DNA of 64,000 bases from Bradyrhizobium sp. JYMT SZCCT0428 (lineage in GTDB: Bacteria; Pseudomonadota; Alphaproteobacteria; Rhizobiales; Xanthobacteraceae), in NCBI RefSeq assembly GCF_018131075.1, contig NZ_JAFCLS010000002.1, positions 62,001-126,000 of the forward strand. The letters are read 5' to 3'. Positions 42,894 through 51,492 of the stretch are shown in pieces. Every line of letters begins with the position of its first letter. The first letter of the stretch is position 1. Made by a program: the position numbers and the translations under genes. The notes beneath the pieces are model-generated. The model made no database searches. It was given only the letters and a program-made list of their open reading frames with translations, and was not told where the DNA came from.

Positions 42894-43585
42894 TCAGTCG
42901 CTCTCCGGCTCGTCGATATAGACAAGGCCGGCCTTCGCCAGCGGCTCGCGCATGTTGTACATGTCGAGGCCGAGGACGCCGGCAGCAAGCTTCTGGCGCT
43001 TGCCGTCCTCATCGGCACGGCGCTTCTCGCCCTTGGCGACGACGTCTGCGGCGTCCCTGCGATGGATCACCACAACGCCGTCGTCGTCGGCCACGACCGC
43101 ATCGCCCGGCACCACGTTGATTCCGGCGCAGACCACCGGCACGTTGACGGCGCCCAAGGTCGCCTTGACCGTGCCCTTGGCGGAAATCGCCTTCGACCAC
43201 ACCGGAAAGCCATCTCGCGCAGCGCCTTGGCATCGCGGACGCCGGCGTCGATCACGAGGCCCCTGACGCCGCGCGCCATCAGCGAGGTCGCGAGCAGATC
43301 GCCGAACATGCCGTCAGTATTGTCGGTGGTGCAACCGACCACCAGAATGTCGCCGGGCTTGCACTGCTCCACCGCGACATGGATCATCCAGTTGTCGCCG
43401 GGCTGCGCCAGCACGGTCACCGCCGTGCCGGCCGCCTCGCCGCCGGCCCATACCGGACGCAGATAGGGTTTCATCAGGCCGAAGCGGCCATAGGCCTCAT
43501 GCGCGGTGGCGACGCCGAGCGCGCCGAGGCGGTTCACGAGGTCGGCATCGGTGCGCTTGATATTCCTGACAACAACGGTCTTCAT
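42894..43585 (-). pseudogene. galC: RraA-type 4-carboxy-4-hydroxy-2-oxoadipate aldolase, frameshifted
   Basis: HMG/CHA aldolase of the RraA family. The first frame (43585 to about 43200) reads MKTVVVRNIKRTDADLVNRL through [13 protein letters not shown]. The next residues [20 protein letters not shown] continue only in the +1 frame to 42894. One C missing in a TTC-CGG stretch near 43202 (expected TTCCCGG) explains the break: with it restored the protein is 230 residues, the normal family length. The family motif GDIxVVGxxTD (GDILVVGCTTD) and VRD are present. It overlaps galB by ATGA. It splits carboxy-hydroxy-oxoadipate to pyruvate and oxaloacetate when intact. Confidence 0.87.
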
Positions 43586-44307
43586 GCCAGTTCCTCCACC
43601 GCCATCGGGAACAGCCGCTGATAGGCCTCGCCATAGGTCATGGCCTTGCCGGAATTGCGGCCGCCCTGCATGCCCCGCTGCAGCGCGACGCGCTCATAAT
43701 ACGCCCACAGGTGTTTTTGCGCGGCGAGAATTTCAAAGGTCTTGCGCTTCTGCTCCCAGACCTCATCGATGTTGAGGATCACTTGCGGCTTGAAATTGCA
43801 CATTTCGGGCTGGTGCGGCTCGAACAGGAACACCGGCGGCGCGGCGTAGGTGTACTTTGCGCCGGGCTTGTGGCCCATCGCCTGCGCCACCACGCGGGTC
43901 TCCTGCGCAAAGTGCGCGGCATTGGGATGATCGAAATTGTAGGGATCTTCCAGCGCATGGGTCAGCACGAAGGACGGATTGAGCTCGCGATAGATATCGA
44001 CCATGCGGTCGAAATGCGCTTCGGTGGTGCGCAGCGGATAGTCGCCGGCATCGAAGAATTCAATTTCCGCGCCCAACATCTCGGCTGCGCGCTGCGCCTC
44101 GTCGCGCCGGCCCGCCTTGACCTTCTCCAGCGTGGCATCGGTCTCCTTCCAGGCGAACTGGCTCTCGCCGCGCTCGCCGAACGACAGGCAGGCGATCTTG
44201 ATGCGGTAACCCTTTTTGGCGTGAAGCGCGATTGCGCCGCCCGCGCGCCAGACGAAATCGCCGGGATGCGCCGTGACCACGAGGCCGGTCTTGCTTGTAT
44301 TGGTCAT
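43582..44307 (-). CDS. galB: 4-oxalomesaconate hydratase (PIG-L family)
   Basis: 241 residues of the PIG-L deacetylase fold. The zinc motif reads AHPGDFVWRAGGAIALHA, where deacetylases have AHPDD; AHPGD with FVWRAGG is the form I know from GalB, the 4-oxalomesaconate hydratase of gallate and protocatechuate 4,5-cleavage. The second metal region is DPYNFDHPNAAH. It overlaps the RraA-type aldolase (ATGA), the next enzyme of the same pathway, which supports the assignment. Confidence 0.9.
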   Translation of the reverse strand: MTNTSKTGLVVTAHPGDFVWRAGGAIALHAKKGYRIKIACLSFGERGESQFAWKETDATLEKVKAGRRDEAQRAAEMLGAEIEFFDAGDYPLRTTEAHFDRMVDIYRELNPSFVLTHALEDPYNFDHPNAAHFAQETRVVAQAMGHKPGAKYTYAAPPVFLFEPHQPEMCNFKPQVILNIDEVWEQKRKTFEILAAQKHLWAYYERVALQRGMQGGRNSGKAMTYGEAYQRLFPMAVEELA

Positions 44308-44333
44308 TGCTGTTCCTCTTTCGGTTTTCCGGC

Positions 44334-44434
44334 TAGAGCCTTTTTCCGTTCCGATGAAATCGGAACGGGGCTCTAGATTATTGATCTGACGCGTTTTCTT
44401 GACGCGAACCGGTGTCCACTTCGCTGGAAAACGC
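44334..44434. repeat. Extragenic repeat with hairpin (Bradyrhizobium type)
   Basis: TAGAGCC ... GGGCTCTAG encloses the perfect hairpin CCGTTCCGAT-GAA-ATCGGAACGG (44346-44368). It is followed by GACGCGTTTTCTTGACGCGA, then ACCGGTGTCCACTTCGCT and GGAAAACGC. I recognise the whole as a dispersed Bradyrhizobium-type intergenic element. It separates galB from the Bug gene; the hairpin could attenuate transcription. Confidence 0.7.
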
Positions 44435-44435
44435 T

Positions 44436-45440
44436 TTACTGCTTCTCGATGCCCGCCCGCTCGATCACTTTAGCCCATTTCTCGATATCGTCCTTCAGCC
44501 GCTGCGCGATTTCCTCCGGCGTGGAGGACTTGGCCTCGATTCCCAGCTCGAGCGCGCGCTTCTTCAAATCGGGCGTGTCGAGCACCTCGCGGAGCGCGGT
44601 ATTGAGCGTCTTGATCACCTCCGGCGGCGTACCCTTGGGTGCAAAAATCGCGTTCCAGGACCGCGCCTCGAAATCGCCGCCGCCGGCTTCCTTTACCGTC
44701 GGAACGTCAGGCAGGAACGGCGTGCGGACCGAACCCGAAGTCGACACCGCCGTCACCGCCTTATCTGATATGTGCGACTGCACCGCGCTGTAATTCTCGA
44801 TTCCCATCTGGATATCGCCGCGCAGCAGCGCGATCAGGACATCGGGCGAGCTGCGGAACGGAACGATGGTGATTTCGACGCCGGCTGTGGATTTGAACAA
44901 TTGCGCCGAGAGGTTTTGCGTCGAGCCGACATTGATGGTCCCGACATTGAGCGCGCCGGGCTTTTCCCTGGCCGCCTTGATCAGGTCCGCCAATTTCTGA
45001 TACGGCGATCCGGCCTGGGTGACGAGGATGAAGTCGAAATAACCCATGCTCGAGACCGGAACAAAATCCGTGACCGGATCGAATCTCAGGTTCTTGAACA
45101 GGGATACCGAGATCGCGGTGCCGTTGCTCAGCAGCGCCAGCGTGTAGCCGTCGGCGGCCGACGACAGCACCGCGCGCGCGGCGGTGATACCGCCGGCGCC
45201 CGGCATGTTCTCGACGATGAAGCGCTGCCCGAGCTTTTCACCAAGCTTCTCCGTGACGATCCGCGCAGTGACGTCGGCAACCCCGCCCGGACCGAACGGG
45301 AGGATCAACCGCACCGGCCGGTTTGGATAATTCTGGGCGCAGACGATCTGCGGCGCGAGCAGCAATACTGCCAACACAATTGCGCCTGCGATCGATACGC
45401 AGCGGCCGTTCAAACCAAAACCCTTGGGCCTGACCGTCAT
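44436..45440 (-). CDS. Bug/TctC-type periplasmic binding protein
   Basis: 334 residues from MTVRPKGFG, with a signal peptide (hydrophobic AIVLAVLLLAPQIVCA). The mature start NYPNRPVRLILPFGPGGVAD and the PDVPTVKEAG motif place it in the TctC family. It begins 11 bp after the ligI stop, within the 4,5-cleavage cluster, so it probably captures an aromatic acid or pyrone for this pathway. No TctAB partner is nearby. Translation from 45461 is less likely because it would overlap ligI. Confidence 0.9.
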   Translation of the reverse strand: MTVRPKGFGLNGRCVSIAGAIVLAVLLLAPQIVCAQNYPNRPVRLILPFGPGGVADVTARIVTEKLGEKLGQRFIVENMPGAGGITAARAVLSSAADGYTLALLSNGTAISVSLFKNLRFDPVTDFVPVSSMGYFDFILVTQAGSPYQKLADLIKAAREKPGALNVGTINVGSTQNLSAQLFKSTAGVEITIVPFRSSPDVLIALLRGDIQMGIENYSAVQSHISDKAVTAVSTSGSVRTPFLPDVPTVKEAGGGDFEARSWNAIFAPKGTPPEVIKTLNTALREVLDTPDLKKRALELGIEAKSSTPEEIAQRLKDDIEKWAKVIERAGIEKQ

Positions 45441-45450
45441 GGTTGATCCA

Positions 45451-46323
45451 TCAGAACTCAAACAGCCGCGCGGGATTATCGACCAGTATCTTTTGCTGCA
45501 GCTCGGGCTCCGGCGCGAACAGTGGAATGAGGTCGACCAGATCGCCGTCGTTCGGCATCGCCTTGACGTTGGGATGCGGCCAGTCGGTTCCCCAGATTAC
45601 GCGATCCGGCGCGGTCTCGATGATGCGGCGCGCGAACGGCACGGCGTCGTGGAACGGCGGACCGCTGGAGGACACCCGCTCGCAGCCGCAGACCTTGACC
45701 CAGCATTTCTCGTCGCGCTGCATCAACTCGATCAGGGTGCGGAACGGCAACTGGTCGAGACCGTCGGCCGCCTTGACGCGGCCCATGTGATCGATGGTGT
45801 AGCGCACCGGCAGTTTTGCCAGCAGGTCGGCATATTCAGGCAGGTCGATCGCATCGAAATGCAGGTCGATGTGCCAGCCGAGCGGCGCCACCATCGCGAC
45901 GATCTTGTGGAACACCGCCATGTCGGGCACACCGCCGAGATGGCGCACGAAATTGAAGCGGCAGCCGCGGAAACCGCCGTCGTGAAGCTCCTGAAGGCCG
46001 CGCTCGGTGATGGTATCGTCGATGTTCGCGACCGCGCGAAAGGTCCCGTTGCTGACAGCGATGGCGTCGAGCGCAACGCGATTATCGGTGCCGTGCACGC
46101 TGGCATTGACGATGACGGCCCGGCCAATGCCGAGCTTCTGATGCAGCGCCCTGAAATCCTCCAGCGGTGCGTCCGGTGGCGTGTACGGCCGCCCCGGCGC
46201 GTACGGATATTTGTCGCCGGGGCCGAAAATATGGGTGTGCGCGTCGCACGCCAGCGGCGGCAGGCGAAATTTCGGCGTCCGCGTATTGCGATCCGGGCCG
46301 GGAATCGTTGGCTTCGACATCAT
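45451..46323 (-). CDS. ligI: 2-pyrone-4,6-dicarboxylate lactonase (amidohydrolase)
   Basis: 290 residues of the amidohydrolase-2 fold. HxH metal motif in CDAHTHIFGP, then CRFNFVRHLGG, HIDLHFDAIDLPEY, IDHMGRV and the Asp in WGTDWPHPN, all as in LigI. It hydrolyses 2-pyrone-4,6-dicarboxylate to 4-oxalomesaconate, the substrate of the GalB encoded downstream. The start is one of two adjacent ATGs (46323 or 46320); the open frame further upstream lies inside the TetR gene. It begins 4 bp after that gene's stop. Confidence 0.9.
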   Translation of the reverse strand: MMSKPTIPGPDRNTRTPKFRLPPLACDAHTHIFGPGDKYPYAPGRPYTPPDAPLEDFRALHQKLGIGRAVIVNASVHGTDNRVALDAIAVSNGTFRAVANIDDTITERGLQELHDGGFRGCRFNFVRHLGGVPDMAVFHKIVAMVAPLGWHIDLHFDAIDLPEYADLLAKLPVRYTIDHMGRVKAADGLDQLPFRTLIELMQRDEKCWVKVCGCERVSSSGPPFHDAVPFARRIIETAPDRVIWGTDWPHPNVKAMPNDGDLVDLIPLFAPEPELQQKILVDNPARLFEF

Positions 46324-46327
46324 ACTC

Positions 46328-47041
46328 TCATGCGGGGCGTGAGCGGGAACCGGCCGGGGCTTTTCTGGCTCCGGCTTTCGCAGCGGGCTCCGCGGCCGCC
46401 TGGCCGTTGATGTCAGGCGCCTGCAGCGAGGCGACGGTGGCGGAAACCAGTTGCTCGATCGCCTCGGCCATGTCGGCGCCATCGGCCTCGCCGCGCGACA
46501 ACCGCGTCACCCGCTCCGGGTTGACCAGGGTGTAATAGAGCGCGCCGAGCAGAAACTGGGAGCGCCAGACCAGCGTCTTGCGCGGCAGATGCGGCAGGCT
46601 CTGCTCGATCGCTTCGATGAAGGCGTTGGTGGTGTCGTCGAAGATCTCCGCAATGATGCGGCCGACCACGGCGTTGCCTTCCGCCGACATCACCGCGCGC
46701 AGCCGCGTGAACCGCGCGCCGCCGCCGGCCAGATCGCTGCTCGACGAAAACGCCGGCTGCACATAGGCGCGTACCACAGCCTCGAGCCGGTCCTGCACGT
46801 CGCGCACGCGCCGCGCCGCCACCAATAGCTCGATGCGGCGCTTGTTCATGGGGCCGCAATGCCGCTTGTAGATTTCAAGCAGCAGGCCGTCCTTGCTCTT
46901 GAAATGATAGGTGACGCTGCCGGGGTTGGCGCCCGCCTCCAGCGCGATGTCGCGGATCGAAACCGCGTTGAAGCCCCGGGTCGAGAACAGGCTCTCGGCC
47001 GCGCTGAGGATGGCTTCCCGCATATTGGGATTGCGCGTCAT
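46328..47041 (-). CDS. TetR-family transcriptional regulator
   Basis: 237 residues from MTRNPNMREAILSAAESLFS. The HTH is at about 20-50 (GFNAVSIRDIALEAGANPGS, then VTYHFKSKDGLL). The effector domain ends in an Ala/Lys/Pro-rich tail. The start at 47041 is where TetR homology begins; the frame open upstream crosses the operator region. An 18-bp palindrome 47 bp upstream is the likely site of autoregulation and of control of the divergent binding-protein gene. First gene of the ligI-Bug-galB cluster, so it probably represses that cluster. Confidence 0.92.
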   Translation of the reverse strand: MTRNPNMREAILSAAESLFSTRGFNAVSIRDIALEAGANPGSVTYHFKSKDGLLLEIYKRHCGPMNKRRIELLVAARRVRDVQDRLEAVVRAYVQPAFSSSSDLAGGGARFTRLRAVMSAEGNAVVGRIIAEIFDDTTNAFIEAIEQSLPHLPRKTLVWRSQFLLGALYYTLVNPERVTRLSRGEADGADMAEAIEQLVSATVASLQAPDINGQAAAEPAAKAGARKAPAGSRSRPA

Positions 47042-47087
47042 GAGTTTTCTTTGGGTTCTTCTTTGGGGTTTGCTTTCCGCCTTTTCT

Positions 47088-47105
47088 TTTGTACAGATGT
47101 ACAAA
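47088..47105. promoter_or_regulatory. TetR operator palindrome
   Basis: TTTGTACAGATGTACAAA, a perfect 8+8 palindrome with a 2-base centre, in the divergent region between the TetR gene (start 47041) and the binding-protein gene (start 47186). Position and symmetry are those of a TetR-family operator. Confidence 0.8.
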
Positions 47106-47185
47106 TTATCAGGTCTAGTCAACAAATAACTGAGTGGCGGCGGGAAACATGACGTCACTCCGTGGACTGGGCATTGGAGAGCGGT

Positions 47186-47989
47186 ATGGCCGGAAGGCGC
47201 CAGATTATTGTTGCGGTTCTGACGGTTGCGGCAATCCTTTGCTGCTTCAGGGCCGATGCGGCCGATCCCGACGTCAAACAAATCCTCGCACCGAGCGGTA
47301 CGCTCAAGGTCGCGCTTTACACGGGAACGCCGACTTCGATTCTGCCCGATGCAAAGGCTGGCGGACCAAAGGGCGTCGGCTACGATCTCGGCAAGGAACT
47401 CGCGAGCCGGCTCGGCGTGCCCTTTGAGCCGGTGATTTTCTCCGTGAATGCCGAGGTCCTTGAGGCGATCAAATCAGGCAAGGCCGACATCGCCCTCACC
47501 AACGCCACGGCCGCGCGGGCACGGGAGATGGATTTCGTCCCTCCCGTTTTTGAAGTCGAGCTCGGCTATCTCGTGCCGAAGGGCTCGGCGCTGACAGCGC
47601 TGGCCGATGTGGATGCAGCGGGCATGCGCGTCGGCGTCACGGCAGGAAGCTCGTCCGATGCCACGCTTTCACGCGACCTGAAGAAGGCCGAGATCGTGCG
47701 CGCGGCAAATTTCGATGCCGCCATCGCGATGCTGACGGCCGGCACCCTCCACGCCTATGCCACCAACAAGGCCTCCCTGTTTGAGATGTCGGAGAAGCTG
47801 CCGGGGTCAAAAGTGCTCGACGGCCGCTGGGGCGTCGAGCGTTTCGCAATCGGCGTCCCCAAAGGACGCGACGGCGGGATGGCGTTCATCCGGCAGTTCA
47901 CCGAAGCCGCGAAATCGGAAGGCCTGGTCAAGGCAGCGATTGCGCGTGCGGGACTGCGCGGCGCGGTGATGCCGGAAACACAGAATTAG
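47186..47989 (+). CDS. Polar amino-acid-type ABC solute-binding protein
   Basis: 267 residues from MAGRRQIIVAVLTVAAILCC (signal peptide). The SBP_bac_3 fold is shown by LAPSGTLKVALYTGTPTSIL, GVGYDLGKELASRLGVPFEP, and AIKSGKADIALTNATAARAREMDF in two parts. No permease or ATPase gene is next to it. Divergent from the TetR gene across the operator, so possibly part of its regulon. Ligand unknown. Confidence 0.88.
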   Translation: MAGRRQIIVAVLTVAAILCCFRADAADPDVKQILAPSGTLKVALYTGTPTSILPDAKAGGPKGVGYDLGKELASRLGVPFEPVIFSVNAEVLEAIKSGKADIALTNATAARAREMDFVPPVFEVELGYLVPKGSALTALADVDAAGMRVGVTAGSSSDATLSRDLKKAEIVRAANFDAAIAMLTAGTLHAYATNKASLFEMSEKLPGSKVLDGRWGVERFAIGVPKGRDGGMAFIRQFTEAAKSEGLVKAAIARAGLRGAVMPETQN

Positions 47990-48044
47990 CGGCGCACGCC
48001 GCCCATTTCCAACCATCGATCCGGACAAGAAGGATTTTCGTACC

Positions 48045-49022
48045 ATGCCTACCCCACGCAAACTCATCCGATCCGTTCTGGCCGCGGCACTATTCTCGCT
48101 GGCCGGTACGCAGGCAAACGCCGAGGGTTTCCCAAGCATGCCGGTGCGCATTCTGGTGCCCTATGCCGCCGGCGGTGCGGTTGATGTCCTCGCGCGTACG
48201 GTCGGCCAGTCGCTGTCGAAGATCTGGGGCCAGCAGCCCGTGATTGAAAACCGGCCCGGCGCCGGCGGCACCATCGCTTCGCAGGCACTGACCCAATCCG
48301 CGCCGGACGGATACACCCTGATCCTGGTCGCCAGCGGCCATCCGCTCAATCAGTTCTTCTATCCGAAGCTGCCCTACGACACCTTCAAGGATTTCACCGC
48401 GATCAGCGAGATCGCCGCGTCTCCGCTTGCCATCGTCGTCTCCAGGAACAGCCCGGTGAAGAATCTCGGGGAGTTGCTGACGATCGCTCGTGAGAAGCCT
48501 GACGCCCTGTCCTACGGCATGTCCGGCAACGGCACGTCGGCGCACCTTGCCGGCGAACTGCTCAACTACATGGCCAAGGTGAAGATCCTCGCGATTCCCT
48601 ACAAGGGCGGTGCGCCCGCCCTCACCGCCGTGATCGCCGGCGAGATTCCGATCAGCGTCAATCCCTTGCCGGAGGTCGTCGGCCAGCTCGAGGGCTCTAC
48701 GGTGCGCGCACTTGCGGTGACAACGGCGCAGCGCGCCAAGGCGCTGCCGGATGTCCCGACGGTCGCGGAGTCCGGCTTGCCCGGCTACGACGCGTCGGTG
48801 TGGTGGGGATTTCTTGGACCCGCGGGCATGGCGCCGGAACTGGTAGCCAAGATCAACACCGATCTCAAGACCGCTCTCAAGGACCCGGTGGTTCTGACCG
48901 CGCTGGAAAAGATGGGCGCGACGCCGGTCGGAAACTCGCCGCAGGAATTCGATGCGTTCATGCGCGCAGAGGCCGCCAAGTGGGAGCCGGTGCTCAAGGA
49001 AGCCAACATCAAGATGCAGTGA
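48045..49022 (+). CDS. Bug/TctC-type periplasmic binding protein
   Basis: 325 residues, signal peptide IRSVLAAALFSLAGTQANA, mature start EGFPSMPVRILVPYAAGGAV, then IENRPGAGGTIASQAL, APDGYTL and PDVPTVAESGLPGYD: the complete TctC pattern. AAGGA precedes the ATG. It follows the SBP_bac_3 gene by 55 bp. It is the third orphan Bug protein of the window. Ligand unknown. Confidence 0.92.
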   Translation: MPTPRKLIRSVLAAALFSLAGTQANAEGFPSMPVRILVPYAAGGAVDVLARTVGQSLSKIWGQQPVIENRPGAGGTIASQALTQSAPDGYTLILVASGHPLNQFFYPKLPYDTFKDFTAISEIAASPLAIVVSRNSPVKNLGELLTIAREKPDALSYGMSGNGTSAHLAGELLNYMAKVKILAIPYKGGAPALTAVIAGEIPISVNPLPEVVGQLEGSTVRALAVTTAQRAKALPDVPTVAESGLPGYDASVWWGFLGPAGMAPELVAKINTDLKTALKDPVVLTALEKMGATPVGNSPQEFDAFMRAEAAKWEPVLKEANIKMQ

Positions 49023-49041
49023 GGCGCCGCCAACGCGACGC

Positions 49042-50331
49042 CTAACGCGCATTGGCCGGGGCATGCACCGGCCACAAATCGGCGCGCCAGTGCAGCATGA
49101 TCGCCAGCATCAAGGCGAGACCGACCGCCGCGTACAGCGTTCCCGTCGCGGCGAAGCCGATCTCGTCGATCAGGCTGCCCGCGGCCAGAAGGCCGAACGG
49201 CAGGCCATAGATCACCATCATGCGCACGCCCATCACCCGGCCGCGGAAATTCTCGGCTGCCGTGCGCATCAGGATGACGGCGATCGAGATCATCGCGAGG
49301 CTCTGCGAGAAACCGGCAATCACCAGGCAGACGATCGCGGTCGGCACCGTCTGCATCTGCACGAACAGCAGCAGCGTCGCGTACCACAGCACGGTCGAGG
49401 CGATCATGAGCCGCGCCACCCTTATGCCGTGGATCAGGCTCAGCACGATCGAGCCCGCCAGCGAGCCGATCGCGAAGCTTGCCGAGAGATAGCCGAGCCC
49501 GGTCTGGTTGGTGCCGTAGATCGTCTTGGCCACGTAGGGCAGCAATCCGTTGGTCAGCGGATAGGCCGTGAGGTTGGCGAGGAACGCGACCCACAGCGCG
49601 GCGCGCATGCGCGGTGTGGTCCAGCAATAGGCCACGCCCTCCATCAGGTCGCGCAATGGCGAGGGCCGCAGCGCCTCGCTTTCGGTATCGCCGGTCGGAT
49701 GCGGCTTGGCCGATACCACCACGCACAGCGTCAGCACGGTCGCGATCAGATAGAGACAGACGATCGCCACATAGGCCGGTCCCATCCCGAGCGCGGCGAA
49801 CAATCCGGCGCCGCTCAGCGCGCCGGCGATGCGCGCGGTATCCATCGTGGTTCGGGAGATGCTGATCGCGCCGATCAATTGATCGCGCGGCATGATGGTC
49901 GCAACCAGCGCGCCGCGCACGCCGAGGTCCGACGGACGGACGACCCCCATCAGGGCCGCGACAATAAAAACAAAGAGTGGACTGAGATGGCCTGTCAGCG
50001 CCAGCGTCATCAGCGCGGTCGCCAGCACCGCGTAGCTCGCGCGCATCATGGCCAGGAGATCGCGGTGGCCGATGCGGTCGCCGACGACGCCGAACATCGG
50101 CGCGACCAATGTGCCGATATAACCAAGGGAAGCGAACACGGTGAGCAGCAGCACCGAACCGGTCTCGACCAGCACGTACCAGCCGAGGATGATCATCTCC
50201 ATCTCGAACGCCCACGAGGTGAGCAGATCGGCGGGCCACTGGAAACGATAATTCCGGATCCGGAATGGAGCGAGCGCGGAAGGCCGCGCCAAATCGCTCA
50301 AGACGCGCCGTCGCGATTCATCGCGTTCCAC
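49042..50331 (-). CDS. MFS transporter (EntS/MFS_3-like)
   Basis: Inner-membrane secondary transporter, 429 residues, GTG start, about 12 hydrophobic segments. N-terminal NYRFQWPADLLTSWAFEME followed by the motif-A-like loop GVVGDRIGHRDLLAMMR between helices 2 and 3, and the repeated motif in the second half (SLIHGIRVARLMI). This is the pattern of MFS_3 exporters related to enterobactin exporter EntS. It is convergent with the Bug gene and has no obvious operon partner. Confidence 0.9.
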   Translation of the reverse strand: MERDESRRRVLSDLARPSALAPFRIRNYRFQWPADLLTSWAFEMEMIILGWYVLVETGSVLLLTVFASLGYIGTLVAPMFGVVGDRIGHRDLLAMMRASYAVLATALMTLALTGHLSPLFVFIVAALMGVVRPSDLGVRGALVATIMPRDQLIGAISISRTTMDTARIAGALSGAGLFAALGMGPAYVAIVCLYLIATVLTLCVVVSAKPHPTGDTESEALRPSPLRDLMEGVAYCWTTPRMRAALWVAFLANLTAYPLTNGLLPYVAKTIYGTNQTGLGYLSASFAIGSLAGSIVLSLIHGIRVARLMIASTVLWYATLLLFVQMQTVPTAIVCLVIAGFSQSLAMISIAVILMRTAAENFRGRVMGVRMMVIYGLPFGLLAAGSLIDEIGFAATGTLYAAVGLALMLAIMLHWRADLWPVHAPANAR

Positions 50332-50484
50332 CCTGCCCTGTTTCTTGTTCTTTGCTAGAGCTTGGATAGCGCGCAGGTATTGGCAATGTCAATTAAGATG
50401 GCCCCTGCGCTGCAACAGAGGCATGGCTATCCCGCGTCGCGAAATACCAAGGCCTGGACGAACTGCCGGTATCGCGGCGCGCCC

Positions 50485-51492
50485 TCACTGAATCTCCGCA
50501 AGATAGAGGCTGGGATCGAAATATTCCGTGGCCGGTTTCGCATTCGTCACACCGGCGCCGGCCATGAAGAAGTCGCTGACCTGCTGAAGCCATTTGACAA
50601 CGGTGCCGTCGAAATAGAGGCGTTTCCACTCCCGCGACGAAAACATCTTTTGCGCCCGGAGTGCTTCGGTAATGTCGGCAACCGTCGCTTGGCGGTAGTG
50701 GTTCTTCTGCAAAGCCTGCGCCGCAGCGGCGCTGTTGCGCAGGATATAGTCATTGGCGTCCGCCCAGCCGCGAATGATCCCGCCAAGCACATCCCTGTTG
50801 TTGCCATAGTAATCATGGCGCGCGACCCAGCCGCCAACGACGGCCGATTGCGGATAAAATGCCGACGCATCCACCAGCTTGACGGCGCCGGGCACTTTCT
50901 CGCGAACCATGATGTTGAAGGGCACCCAGAGCGCAACCGCCGGAACCTCGCCGGAAATGAACGCAGCTACTGCCGCCGACATGCTGCTGTTGCGAACCTC
51001 GACTTCGGAATTGTCGATGCTGTTGGCGCGCAACGCGCGATCGAGAAAGATGTGAGCGGTCGTCCTGGTGGTCGTCGCAATGGGTTTGCCCCGGAGATCA
51101 GCGAACGAGCGGACGCCGAGGTCGGGCCGCACCCATAGCTGCGTCGTGGCTATTTCGATGTCGTTGATCAGGAATGCACGCCCGGCGCCGAGCGCCAGAT
51201 AGTTCGAGATCACCCCGCCGGCCGACAGCACATCCACTTCGCCGCGCGCCATGGCCTCGAACACTTCAGGCCCGGTGTTGCGTTCGACCAGTTCGAAATC
51301 GATGCCCTGCTTGTCGAACGAGCCGCGGTCGAGACCGGTAAATATCTGGCCATCGACGGCGACGACATGCAGATAGCCAAGCCGGACTCGCGTCCGCGCC
51401 TGCACAATCGCCGGCGCCGCAAGGCAGGCGCCTGCCGCCAGTCCGCCGGCCAGGACCTGACGCCTGTTTACCTGGCCCAGTACGCGCCTCAT
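50485..51492 (-). CDS. NMT1/taurine-type ABC solute-binding protein
   Basis: 335 residues from MRRVLGQVNRRQVLAGG, a Tat-like signal (NRRQVLAGGLAAGACLAAPA). The mature protein has RLGYLHVVAVDGQIFTGLDR and GIDFELVERNTGPEVFEAMA, the NMT1/SsuA pattern, plus GKPIATTTRTTAHIFLDRAL. Its ATG overlaps the stop of the upstream cyclase gene as ATGA, so the two are made together. There is no permease or ATPase nearby. It may serve as a ligand sensor for the cyclase rather than as a transporter component; inferred from coupling. Confidence 0.9.
   Translation of the reverse strand: MRRVLGQVNRRQVLAGGLAAGACLAAPAIVQARTRVRLGYLHVVAVDGQIFTGLDRGSFDKQGIDFELVERNTGPEVFEAMARGEVDVLSAGGVISNYLALGAGRAFLINDIEIATTQLWVRPDLGVRSFADLRGKPIATTTRTTAHIFLDRALRANSIDNSEVEVRNSSMSAAVAAFISGEVPAVALWVPFNIMVREKVPGAVKLVDASAFYPQSAVVGGWVARHDYYGNNRDVLGGIIRGWADANDYILRNSAAAAQALQKNHYRQATVADITEALRAQKMFSSREWKRLYFDGTVVKWLQQVSDFFMAGAGVTNAKPATEYFDPSLYLAEIQ

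Noticed and set aside
42209..43466. Long plus-strand frames across the decarboxylase and RraA genes
   Set aside because: They are antisense shadows of high-GC coding sequence; the minus-strand proteins have clear family motifs.
48785..50358. Long frames on both strands covering the MFS gene
   Set aside because: Both are Arg-rich and lack hydrophobic periodicity; the minus-strand MFS frame has 12 transmembrane segments and family motifs.
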